Source: an uncultured Bacteroidales bacterium (GTDB lineage Bacteria > Bacteroidota > Bacteroidia > Bacteroidales > P3). From it: a stretch of DNA of 49,747 nucleotides. Below, one piece after another: positions 42,770 through 49,747 of the stretch (the first letter of the stretch is position 1; every line of letters starts with the position of its first letter). Made by a program: the position numbers and the translations under genes. The notes beneath the pieces were generated by a model, which did not search any database, had not been told where the DNA came from, and was given only the letters and a program-made list of their open reading frames with translations. Location: assembly GCA_905236645.1 (NCBI GenBank), contig CAJOMZ010000003.1, forward strand, positions 1 through 49,747, read 5' to 3'.

Positions 42770-43828
42770 ATGAATATTATAAAAAAGGCCCTGTTGCCGA
42801 TAATATCCCTCTTCGTTTTCGCCTCCTGCGAGGTCGAGTTCTCGCCCAACGCCGAATGGACCGAAACGCCGGTCGTCTACTGCCTGATCGACCAGGACGA
42901 CGACACGACGTTTGTCCGCGTGCAGCGTTGCTTCCTTGGAACGGACAACAACTATCAGTATGTCGCCATTGCCGATTCCATCAACTACCGTCAGGGCGAC
43001 ATAACCGTCATTATGGAAGAGTGGAACGGCGCTCTGGGCAGCGACGGACTTATGACACGCACCGGTGACGCCCCGCGCCGCATCTTCAATTTCGACTATC
43101 AAGAGATTGTAAACAAGGACAGTGGCGCATTCTACAACACCGTGCAGCCCGTCTACGCCTGCCCCACGGCAGGGCTGCTCGACACTAACTGCATCTACCG
43201 CCTCAAGGTGATCAAAAACGCCACGGGCGACACTATAGCGCAGGCCGAGACAAGCCTCATCTATGGCCAGATGCGCCTGACGAAGCCCAACAATGTCACT
43301 TTGTTCCAGTTTGCGGGCACATCGGGCAACAGAACCTGCGAGATAACCTGGTCGGCCATCAAAGGAGCGCGACAGTACCAGCCTGTCATACGCTTCTTCT
43401 ATCGCGACTTCATTGTCGACCAGAGCGTTATACCCTGGGACACCACCATCACGCCTCACTACCTTGACATACCCTGCAACACGGTGAAGAGCAATATGCG
43501 CGACCCGTATTTCACCACTTTGCTCGAACAAAACTATTTCTTCAACACCATTAAAAACGCTTTGAAAGACAGCGTCTGCAACCGCAATGCGATTGATACC
43601 GTGCTGGTTTTCATCAATTGCTGCACCGAAGACCTGGCTGCCTACATCTATGCCAGCCATCCCGCTGGCACGTTCAACAGCCAGGACCCCTTCAACTATA
43701 CCAACATCGAAGGCGGTATCGGCGTGTTTGCCGCCCGACGCTGCAATATCCATTTCACCGTCAACACTCCGGTTTCGTCGATGAGCAACTACATCAAATC
43801 GCTCAAGGCTCTCGAAGTCGGATTCTGA
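42770..43828 (+). CDS. Lipoprotein, DUF4249-like
   Basis: 352 residues from the ATG at 42770 (MNIIKKALLPIISLFVFASC), with a lipobox. The body is predicted beta-rich: TPVVYCLIDQDDDTTFVRVQ and IYRLKVIKNATGDTIAQAET recall the Ig-like domain of DUF4249 lipoproteins. It lies 29 bases after the GH2 gene and is probably co-transcribed with it, so the two may form a surface assembly. A terminator follows at 43861. Confidence 0.75.
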   Translation: MNIIKKALLPIISLFVFASCEVEFSPNAEWTETPVVYCLIDQDDDTTFVRVQRCFLGTDNNYQYVAIADSINYRQGDITVIMEEWNGALGSDGLMTRTGDAPRRIFNFDYQEIVNKDSGAFYNTVQPVYACPTAGLLDTNCIYRLKVIKNATGDTIAQAETSLIYGQMRLTKPNNVTLFQFAGTSGNRTCEITWSAIKGARQYQPVIRFFYRDFIVDQSVIPWDTTITPHYLDIPCNTVKSNMRDPYFTTLLEQNYFFNTIKNALKDSVCNRNAIDTVLVFINCCTEDLAAYIYASHPAGTFNSQDPFNYTNIEGGIGVFAARRCNIHFTVNTPVSSMSNYIKSLKALEVGF

Positions 43829-43860
43829 GGCTCGAACAGCTCGCTTGTTTTTCACCATAC

Positions 43861-43897
43861 AGGGTGCCTGCTTTTTTCCAGGCGCCCTTTCGCTTTT
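43861..43897 (+). terminator. Terminator after the GH2/lipoprotein genes
   Basis: agggtgcctg (43861-43870) pairs with caggcgccct (43879-43888; one G-T pair), followed by ttcgctttttt. Confidence 0.8.
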
Positions 43898-43977
43898 TTG
43901 CGCCTTTTTGATGGAGAACGGTGCTAAGGCAATGCGATTCAGTTTGTTATAGGTTTTGTGCAAAAAAGTTTCAAAAG

Positions 43978-44001
43978 TCGGGAAAACACCCTTTTCCCGA
44001 C
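43978..44001. repeat. Hairpin gtcgggaaaa / ttttcccgac
   Basis: 10-bp arms around cacc(c). No T-run follows on the plus strand. It lies 23 bases before element D. Confidence 0.6.
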
Positions 44002-44024
44002 CTCTCTAAGTCGTTGATTCTATG

Positions 44025-44120
44025 TACCAAATTCCTACCAAATTCTACCCAAACTCTTACCAAACTCTTATCAAAGTTTTACCAAATACTACTTTGATAG
44101 AATTTGATAGGTTTTTGATA
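44025..44120. repeat. 11-bp phased inverted-repeat element D (core TACCAAA)
   Basis: CAAA cores occur at 44028, 44039, 44050, 44061, 44072 and 44083, six times at an exact 11-bp step, within taccaaa units; the inverted half has TTTG at 44093, 44103 and 44114 (steps 10 and 11). It is a reversed relative of element E (27003-27105). It lies in the 527-bp region between the lipoprotein gene and frdC. Confidence 0.88.
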
Positions 44121-44317
44121 AAAAATTCATTAAAATTTTATACAGCGAGGGTACGGTGCAGGTACGGTCGCGGGACTGTCCGGTGGTTCATTTGACAGCC
44201 TGTGTGGGTGGCGGTGCAGTCGTGTCCAAACCTGGGCGGGGCGGCAGGTGTGTTTGCAAATTGCACGTTTTTTTTAATGTATGCCTCAAAAAAGCCCTGC
44301 AAACGGCAAAAAATGAC
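44121..44317. other. Non-coding leader region upstream of frdC
   Basis: Contains a GC-rich segment (about 44150-44260) without a supported gene and an A/T-rich stretch leading to the promoter. Confidence 0.4.
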
Positions 44318-44325
44318 TATATTTG
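44318..44325 (+). promoter_or_regulatory. Bacteroidetes -7 promoter element TATATTTG for frdCAB
   Basis: TATATTTG fits TAnnTTTG and lies 31 bases before the frdC start at 44356. Confidence 0.65.
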
Positions 44326-44355
44326 CAAACTGAAAACTACAAAATCAAAACTTGA

Positions 44356-45192
44356 ATGGATACAAATAAACTAATCAAAATCAGTTCTATAACAAAAAAG
44401 TTGCTGATAGGGCTCTTTGGTACATTTCTGTTGCTTTTCCTGCTGTTCCATATGTGCGCCAATTTGTTGATACTGTTGCACGACAACGGCGAGGCCTACG
44501 GCGCCTTCTGCCATTTTATGGGCAGCGACTTCGTTAAGATAATCGAGGTCATACTGTTGGCCTGCTTTGTGCTGCACGTTTTCCTGGCTGTGTGGGTGTG
44601 GTTCGAGAACAAACGCAACCGTCCTGTGGGCTACCACAAGCATTCGCGCACCAGGACCGCCAAGGGCTCCAAGCTGGCCATCGTCAGCGGCAGCCTGTTG
44701 CTGCTGTGCCTGCTGTTCCACTTCTACGACTTCTTCTTTGTGAAGCTGAATTTTGTGGAGGGCACGTATATGGTTAAAACCGAAGATTTTATGAGCAACG
44801 ACCCCACGGCCGAGGTCAGCGAGGAGGCGCAGGTGGTTTTCATCAACCTCATCAACGACGGCAAGGCCAGTGAGGATATGCAGTGGATACGCCGGATCGA
44901 TGCCGCCGACAAGGAGGTGCTGCAGGAGGCTTTCCCCAAGGCCGAGTTCGAGCCCGATTTCTACGATATGGCCCGCCAGAAGTTCGGCGTATGGCATATC
45001 GTGCTGAGCTATCTGGTGTTCTTCTTTCTCGTCGGGTTGCACATACGCCACGGCTTCGAGTCGGCCTTCCAGACCTTCGGCCTTAACCACTACAAGTACT
45101 CCAAGCTGATTGAGGTGCTCGGCATCATCTATTGCTGGGTCGTCTGCCTCGGCTTCGCCATTGTGCCGATAGGTGTGTTCTTCGGCCTCTAA
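44356..45192 (+). CDS. frdC: Fumarate reductase/succinate dehydrogenase cytochrome b subunit with enlarged loop
   Basis: 278 residues, about 50 more than typical Bacteroides FrdC. Five membrane helices: about 14-40, 60-83, 106-130, 210-233 and 252-276. Candidate haem histidines are H32 (FHMCANL), H74, H122 (FHFYDF), H229 and H232 (LHIRHGFESAFQ). Residues 131-207 form an extra soluble segment rich in Asp and Glu (KTEDFMSNDPTAEVSEEAQV) between helices 3 and 4, not found in the common form. It anchors FrdA and FrdB and exchanges electrons with menaquinone. It starts the frdCAB operon. Confidence 0.9.
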   Translation: MDTNKLIKISSITKKLLIGLFGTFLLLFLLFHMCANLLILLHDNGEAYGAFCHFMGSDFVKIIEVILLACFVLHVFLAVWVWFENKRNRPVGYHKHSRTRTAKGSKLAIVSGSLLLLCLLFHFYDFFFVKLNFVEGTYMVKTEDFMSNDPTAEVSEEAQVVFINLINDGKASEDMQWIRRIDAADKEVLQEAFPKAEFEPDFYDMARQKFGVWHIVLSYLVFFFLVGLHIRHGFESAFQTFGLNHYKYSKLIEVLGIIYCWVVCLGFAIVPIGVFFGL

Positions 45193-45225
45193 TTCATTTT
45201 TCTTAACTCTTAAATTGCATTTAGG

Positions 45226-47181
45226 ATGAACCTCGACTCCAAAATACCTGAAGGTCCTTTAAGCGAGAAATGGACCAATTACAAGATAAACCAAAAGCTG
45301 GTCAACCCCGCCAACAAGCGCAAGCTCGACATCATCGTTGTCGGTACGGGCCTGGCTGGAGCCTCGGCTGCGGCATCGCTTGGCGCGCTGGGCTTCAATG
45401 TCGATATTTTCTGCATTCAGGACTCGCCGCGTCGCGCCCACAGCATCGCTGCACAGGGCGGCATCAACGCTGCCAAGAACTATCAGAACGATGGCGACAG
45501 CGTTGAACGCCTGTTCCGCGACACCATCAAGGGCGGCGACTATCGCGCCCGCGAAGCTAACGTGTATCGTCTGGCTGAGGTCAGCGGCGACATCATCGAC
45601 CAGTGCGTGGCGCAGGGTGTGCCTTTCGCACGCGACTATAGCGGCCTGCTCGACAACCGTTCGTTCGGCGGCGCACAGGTCAGCCGCACATTCTATGCCC
45701 GCGGCCAGACGGGGCAGCAGCTGCTGCTTGGCGCCTACGGCGCCTTGAGCCGCGAGATTGAGCGCGGCAGCGTGAAACTGCACGCCCGTTGCGAGATGGA
45801 GGAACTGGTGCTTGTAAAGGACAATGCCGGCAAGGAGCGCGCACGCGGCATCATTGTCCGCAACCTCGTCACTGGCGGTTTGGAGCGCTATTCGGCCCAC
45901 GCCGTGGTGCTTGCCACCGGTGGCTACGGCAATGTCTATTTCCTCAGTACCAATGCAATGAACAGCAACGGCAGCGCCGCCTGGATATGCCACCGCAAGG
46001 GTGCCCTCTTTGCAAACCCCTGCTATGTCCAGATTCACCCTACCTGCATCCCGGTCCACGGCGACTACCAGTCAAAGCTCACCCTGATGAGCGAGAGCCT
46101 GCGCAACGATGGCCGCATCTGGGTGCCCAAGAAGAAGGAGGACGCCGAGGCCATACGCGCCGGTCAGAAGAAGGCTAACGACATACCCGAAGAGGAGCGC
46201 GACTACTACCTTGAGCGCCGCTATCCCGCTTTCGGCAACCTCGTGCCGCGCGATGTCGCCAGCCGTGCCGCCAAAGAGCGCTGTGACGCTGGCTACGGCG
46301 TAGGCTCGACGGGCCTGGCCGTTTACCTTGACTTCAGCGACGCAATCAAGCGACTGGGCCGCAAGGTCGTCGAGCAGAAGTATGGCAACCTCTTCCAGAT
46401 GTATCAGAAGATTACGGACGAGAACCCTTACGAGACGCCTATGATGATTTATCCCGCCGTGCACTACACGATGGGCGGCCTCTGGGTGGACTACGAGCTG
46501 CAGACCACCATCCCGGGCCTCTTCGCTGCCGGCGAAGCCAACTTCAGCGACCACGGTGCCAACCGCCTTGGTGCCTCGGCTCTGATGCAAGGTCTGGCCG
46601 ACGGCTACTTTGTGCTGCCTTACACGCTGCAGAACTACCTGGCCGATCAGATTACCCTTGGCCACATTCCTACCGACACGCCCGAGTTCGACGAGGCCGA
46701 GCAGTGCGTCCGCCAACGCGAGGAGCGCCTGATGAGCATCAAGGGCTCCAAGACCGTCGACCACTTCCATAAGCGCCTTGGCCATATAATGTGGGAATAC
46801 GTAGGTATGAGCCGCAACGAGGAGAGCCTCACCAAAGCGGCCGCAATGATAGACGAACTGGAAGCCGATTTCTGGCAGAACGTACAGGTGCCTGGCGACA
46901 TAGAGAGCTTCAACCCCGAGATGGAAAAGGCGCTGCGCCTGGCCGACTACTTCGAGCTGGCACGCCTCATCACCACCGATGCCCTGCATCGCCGCGAGTC
47001 GTGCGGAGGCCACTTCCGCACCGAGAGCCAGACCCCCGACGGTGAGACGCTCCGTGACGACGAACACTTTATGTATGTGGCCGCTTGGCAATACCAGGGC
47101 CACGCCAAGCCCGAGACTCTCCACAAAGAGGAACTCAACTACGAACACATAAAGATCGCTACACGTAATTATAAGAACTAA
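45226..47181 (+). CDS. frdA: Fumarate reductase/succinate dehydrogenase flavoprotein subunit
   Basis: 651 residues, full length. The Rossmann motif [20 protein letters not shown] is at about 42-61; [20 protein letters not shown] carries the covalent FAD histidine region, and [15 protein letters not shown] and [16 protein letters not shown] are the substrate- and FAD-binding loops. The protein reduces fumarate to succinate or the reverse. Its size and [20 protein letters not shown] segment are those of the Bacteroidetes/Epsilon type (class of B-type enzymes). It begins 33 bases after frdC. Confidence 0.97.
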   Translation: MNLDSKIPEGPLSEKWTNYKINQKLVNPANKRKLDIIVVGTGLAGASAAASLGALGFNVDIFCIQDSPRRAHSIAAQGGINAAKNYQNDGDSVERLFRDTIKGGDYRAREANVYRLAEVSGDIIDQCVAQGVPFARDYSGLLDNRSFGGAQVSRTFYARGQTGQQLLLGAYGALSREIERGSVKLHARCEMEELVLVKDNAGKERARGIIVRNLVTGGLERYSAHAVVLATGGYGNVYFLSTNAMNSNGSAAWICHRKGALFANPCYVQIHPTCIPVHGDYQSKLTLMSESLRNDGRIWVPKKKEDAEAIRAGQKKANDIPEEERDYYLERRYPAFGNLVPRDVASRAAKERCDAGYGVGSTGLAVYLDFSDAIKRLGRKVVEQKYGNLFQMYQKITDENPYETPMMIYPAVHYTMGGLWVDYELQTTIPGLFAAGEANFSDHGANRLGASALMQGLADGYFVLPYTLQNYLADQITLGHIPTDTPEFDEAEQCVRQREERLMSIKGSKTVDHFHKRLGHIMWEYVGMSRNEESLTKAAAMIDELEADFWQNVQVPGDIESFNPEMEKALRLADYFELARLITTDALHRRESCGGHFRTESQTPDGETLRDDEHFMYVAAWQYQGHAKPETLHKEELNYEHIKIATRNYKN

Positions 47182-47292
47182 CAACTAACAACTTTAACCA
47201 TAACCTTAGCTTTAACCGGCTGCCGCATTAAGCGCACAAGACATTCTGAAGGTAAAGTCAAGGTTAAAGTTAAGGTCTAAAACAATATCAAG
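47182..47292. repeat. Imperfect inverted repeat in the frdA-frdB spacer
   Basis: actttaaccataaccttagc on the left faces aaggttaaagttaaggt on the right. A related stretch (ctttgaccttaactttaact) follows frdB at 48062. Confidence 0.6.
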
Positions 47293-48057
47293 ATGAACTT
47301 CACACTTCATATATGGCGTCAGGAGAACGCCAAGGCCAAAGGGCACTTCGAGACCTACAAGGTAAGCGACATATCGCCCGACTGCTCGTTCCTTGAGATG
47401 CTCGACATCCTCAACGAGCAACTGATCAACGACAACATAGCGCATCCCGTATGCTTCGACAACGACTGTCGCGAGGGCATCTGCGGTATGTGCGGCCTTT
47501 ATATCAACGGCCGTCCCCACGGCAACGACGACGGTGTGACCACCTGCCAGCTCCATATGCGCAAGTTCCAGGACGGCGACGAGATTTGGATCGAACCCTG
47601 GCGCGCCAAGGCCTTCCCAGTCATACGCGACCTTGTGGTAGACCGCAGTGCCTTCGACAAGATTATCCAGGCCGGCGGCTATGTCAGCGTCACCACCGGC
47701 GGTGTGCCCGACGCCAACGCCACCCCCGTACCCAAACGCCTGGCAGATATGGCGATGGATGCCGCCGAGTGCATAGGCTGCGGCGCCTGCGTTGCAGCCT
47801 GCAAGAATGCCAGCGCTATGCTCTTTGTCGGTGCCAAGGTAGCCCACCTCGCAATGCTGCCCCAGGGCCAAGTCGAAGCCAACGAGCGCGTCAAGAAGAT
47901 GGTTTGCCGTATGGACGAACTCGGCTTCGGCAGCTGCACCAACACCTTCGCCTGCGAAGCTGAATGCCCCAAGCAAATCAAGCGCCAGAACATCGCCCGC
48001 CTCAACCGCGAGTGGATCAAGCAGCTCTTCGCCGGCAACCACAAGACCGGAGAATAA
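47293..48057 (+). CDS. frdB: Fumarate reductase/succinate dehydrogenase iron-sulfur subunit
   Basis: 254 residues. The [2Fe-2S] cluster is in [20 protein letters not shown]-terminal clusters are [17 protein letters not shown] and [12 protein letters not shown]. The spacing is that of type-B succinate:quinone reductases ([12 protein letters not shown]). It passes electrons between FrdA and the cytochrome b subunit. It is separated from frdA by a 111-bp spacer with an inverted repeat, and no terminator is seen between them. Confidence 0.96.
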   Translation: MNFTLHIWRQENAKAKGHFETYKVSDISPDCSFLEMLDILNEQLINDNIAHPVCFDNDCREGICGMCGLYINGRPHGNDDGVTTCQLHMRKFQDGDEIWIEPWRAKAFPVIRDLVVDRSAFDKIIQAGGYVSVTTGGVPDANATPVPKRLADMAMDAAECIGCGACVAACKNASAMLFVGAKVAHLAMLPQGQVEANERVKKMVCRMDELGFGSCTNTFACEAECPKQIKRQNIARLNREWIKQLFAGNHKTGE

Positions 48058-48099
48058 CCTCGACTTTGACCTTAACTTTAACTATAAGAGTCTGTTCCT

Positions 48100-49212
48100 A
48101 TGCGCAAAACACTTGCCTTATTAACCCTGATAGGCTTGGCACTTTGCGCATCGGCGCAGAAAACGGATACCTTCAAGCGCAACAAACGCCAGCAGCGCGC
48201 CGTGGAACGGAGCATCGAAAAGCTTGAAAAAGAAGCAATCAAAGGCGACATCTGGGGCTCTGTATGCTATTCTGAGAACGACGCGCCGTGGATAATGAAC
48301 CACTATCTCACCTTCGACGAGCTCTGCGCCTACGCCGACACCCACCGCTGCGCACAGGTCCGCGCCGTCGCCCTGTGGTGCCTTATGGAGAGCCATCCAA
48401 GCAAGTCTAAAGAGCTCTTTTTCCGCTACGTAACCGATGGCGCACGCATCAAAATCACCGGATTCTGTATCCCTGACAACTACTCGATCGGCGACTTCCT
48501 TATTGCCCACGCCGCCAGACAGTCATATCTCGACAGCAACGAATGGCATAAAGTCGACAGCCTGTTGCTTTGCAGCCCCGATGCTGTAAACATAGACAGA
48601 CGTTACGATCTGCTCGACAATATGTTGCATCCCACCGATGCCCAGCTCCAAACGCTGCGCCAAGTGTCGGCCCGATGCCTCGACCTCGGAGGCCTGCAGG
48701 TGCTGGCAAGGCACCTGGAACCGCAGGACACCGCACTGGTACTCAATGCGATGGATTCAATATACAACCGCATTTGGACCAACCGAAAATACAGGAGGCA
48801 GTATAGCCAAGGGGTGTATCCGGAATATCAGATTGTCAATGTCTCGGATATATGGCAGCATCCGGCCTTCGACCGCCGCGCCAACCAGATGTGCGACAGC
48901 CTCACGGCGCAAGGCATTGCCCCGCACGAGAGCCTGCTGCGCTTTGCTTTCCACCAAAACCCGCAGCGGTTCCCCGCCCTCGTCGAGCGGATACTCGCGC
49001 GCCTTGCCTCGCATCCCGACAACACCCTCACCGCCTCGAAGCCGCACGGCACGTTGGTAGCCAAAGCCGTTGAACAAATCTCAAAAACAATAGAATTAGA
49101 GGACTACAGCATCGAAGGAATCCCTATCCTCGGTTGCAGTGCAGTAGGCTACTACGAGCCACACGACACCGCCTGCAAAGCCGTCGAGGAAATCCTGAAA
49201 CGCTACAAATAA
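48100..49212 (+). CDS. Secreted protein, possible HEAT-like helical repeat
   Basis: 370 residues with a signal peptide (MRKTLALLTLIGLALCASAQ). The mature part is helical with LMESHPSKSKELFFRYV, QVRAVALWC and FHQNPQRFPALVERI, an alternating helix pattern that resembles HEAT-like repeats, but no family is recognised. It starts 42 bases after frdB, after a short A/C-rich spacer, so it may share the frd transcript. It ends convergent to the DUF6266 gene 73 bases away. Confidence 0.75.
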   Translation: MRKTLALLTLIGLALCASAQKTDTFKRNKRQQRAVERSIEKLEKEAIKGDIWGSVCYSENDAPWIMNHYLTFDELCAYADTHRCAQVRAVALWCLMESHPSKSKELFFRYVTDGARIKITGFCIPDNYSIGDFLIAHAARQSYLDSNEWHKVDSLLLCSPDAVNIDRRYDLLDNMLHPTDAQLQTLRQVSARCLDLGGLQVLARHLEPQDTALVLNAMDSIYNRIWTNRKYRRQYSQGVYPEYQIVNVSDIWQHPAFDRRANQMCDSLTAQGIAPHESLLRFAFHQNPQRFPALVERILARLASHPDNTLTASKPHGTLVAKAVEQISKTIELEDYSIEGIPILGCSAVGYYEPHDTACKAVEEILKRYK

Positions 49213-49285
49213 AACAAACCCACAGGTTGCCGTCCGCAGCCCGTTCCGAGCCTCCAACGTCAATCGGAAGCGCCCGCCCTTACTG

Positions 49286-49747
49286 TCACATCGGTGCCTT
49301 CGGACCATTGCCCCGGGGCTGTGCCTCAGAAGGCTCTTTTATGCTATTGCCTGCTGTAGATGTCTGATATTCAGGAGTGTCGCTCGCAGAAGGGGAGGGG
49401 TCGCCACCCTCCTCGCCGTCTTGCGGATCGGCCTGCTGCAATTCCACGTCCAGTATTCCGCATCCTATATACTGGCTCATCGAGGCGCGCCCCGCGTTGT
49501 CGCGCACGAACCCCCACAGGTGCACCTCGCGTCCGGCCCAGTAAGGGTTCATATTGAATGTCACACTGTTATGGCGTCGGCAGGCAGGCGCCGAGAAGTC
49601 GAACTCGCCCAGCTCGGGACAGTAGGCCACAAGATACACCCCATCGTCCTGTCCGGCCACACGGCGCAGCGGATTCTTCTCAAAATCAACGCTTATCGTC
49701 GTGTCGTCAATCAAGCGAGGCTCGTAGAACGCCACCGGCGCCACCGG
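49286..49747 (-). CDS. DUF6266 family protein, C-terminal part (5' end outside window)
   Basis: The frame runs to the right edge without a required start inside the window. The segment VYLVAYCPELGEFDFSAPAC followed by NMNPYWAGREVHLWGFVRDN and YIGCGILDVELQQ is the characteristic C-terminal half of DUF6266, a Bacteroidetes family of about 200 residues with unknown function, often exported. The tail after about residue 110 is low-complexity (Glu/Ser/Pro), ending PRGNGPKAPM. Only this part can be judged. Confidence 0.75.
   Translation of the reverse strand, partial: PVAPVAFYEPRLIDDTTISVDFEKNPLRRVAGQDDGVYLVAYCPELGEFDFSAPACRRHNSVTFNMNPYWAGREVHLWGFVRDNAGRASMSQYIGCGILDVELQQADPQDGEEGGDPSPSASDTPEYQTSTAGNSIKEPSEAQPRGNGPKAPM

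Overview
The window looks like a chromosomal segment of an uncultured, anaerobic, host- or rumen-associated member of the order Bacteroidales (phylum Bacteroidota). Reasons: Bacteroidetes-type promoters (TAnnTTTG) before many genes; a TonB-dependent receptor paired with a DUF4249 lipoprotein; a three-gene fumarate reductase/succinate dehydrogenase operon; the mtn-luxS pair; lysine 5,6-aminomutase; DUF4143 ATPase, DUF6266, DUF1846 and AURKAIP1/COX24-type small basic proteins typical of that phylum. Most genes are GC-rich with AT-rich gaps. Species or family cannot be fixed from this sequence alone.

Layout. 0-2.1 kb (minus): a membrane 4Fe-4S protein cut by the window edge, a small protein and a frameshifted secreted transglutaminase-like protein. 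2.2-6.4 kb (minus, AT-richer, accessory look): a DUF4143 AAA ATPase bracketed by two arrays of 33-bp tandem repeats, a 40-bp perfect palindrome, then DUF2752, DUF4190, a Ser/Asp-rich lipoprotein and a small HTH regulator. 6.4-7.65 kb: a 1.26-kb gap full of inverted repeats. 7.65-14.4 kb (plus): SulP anion transporter, U32 peptidase family protein, RadA, a secreted protein and a Tat-exported ferredoxin-fused aldo/keto reductase. 14.4-19.8 kb (minus): TonB receptor, DUF4249 lipoprotein (frameshifted), a surface lipoprotein with a C8 tract at its 5' end, and a 61-aa protein. 20.1-24.1 kb (plus): two secreted proteins, AtoE short-chain fatty acid transporter, MBL-fold lipoprotein. 24.1-26.8 kb (minus): solitary DNA methyltransferase with a 45-codon leader gene, and an orphan histidine kinase. 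27.5-30.3 kb (plus): DUF1846-mtn-luxS. 30.4-34.5 kb (plus): tRNA-Arg(CCG), CPBP protease, HU-like protein, bS22/mS38-like protein, RNase G, GH25 lysozyme. 35-38.2 kb: kamD, kamE and one CoA-transferase subunit, closed by a terminator. 38.2-43.8 kb: outer-membrane barrel, a GH2 protein that has lost both catalytic glutamates, a lipoprotein. 44.3-48.1 kb: frdC-frdA-frdB. 48.1-49.7 kb: a secreted protein and the edge of a DUF6266 protein.

How they work together: fumarate respiration (frdCAB), lysine and short-chain fatty acid metabolism (kamDE, CoA transferase, AtoE), recycling of S-adenosylhomocysteine to AI-2 (mtn-luxS) and an outer-membrane uptake pair form the metabolic content.

The most unusual signal is non-coding: five intergenic elements (about 7.05, 20.03, 27.00, 34.61 and 44.03 kb) made of short motifs repeated at an exact 11-bp step, in inverted halves that make large hairpins. 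Three different core motifs are used; where the flanks are related the core has been swapped. One element runs into the start codon of the gene it precedes. A further pair of arrays with a 33-bp step flanks the DUF4143 ATPase.
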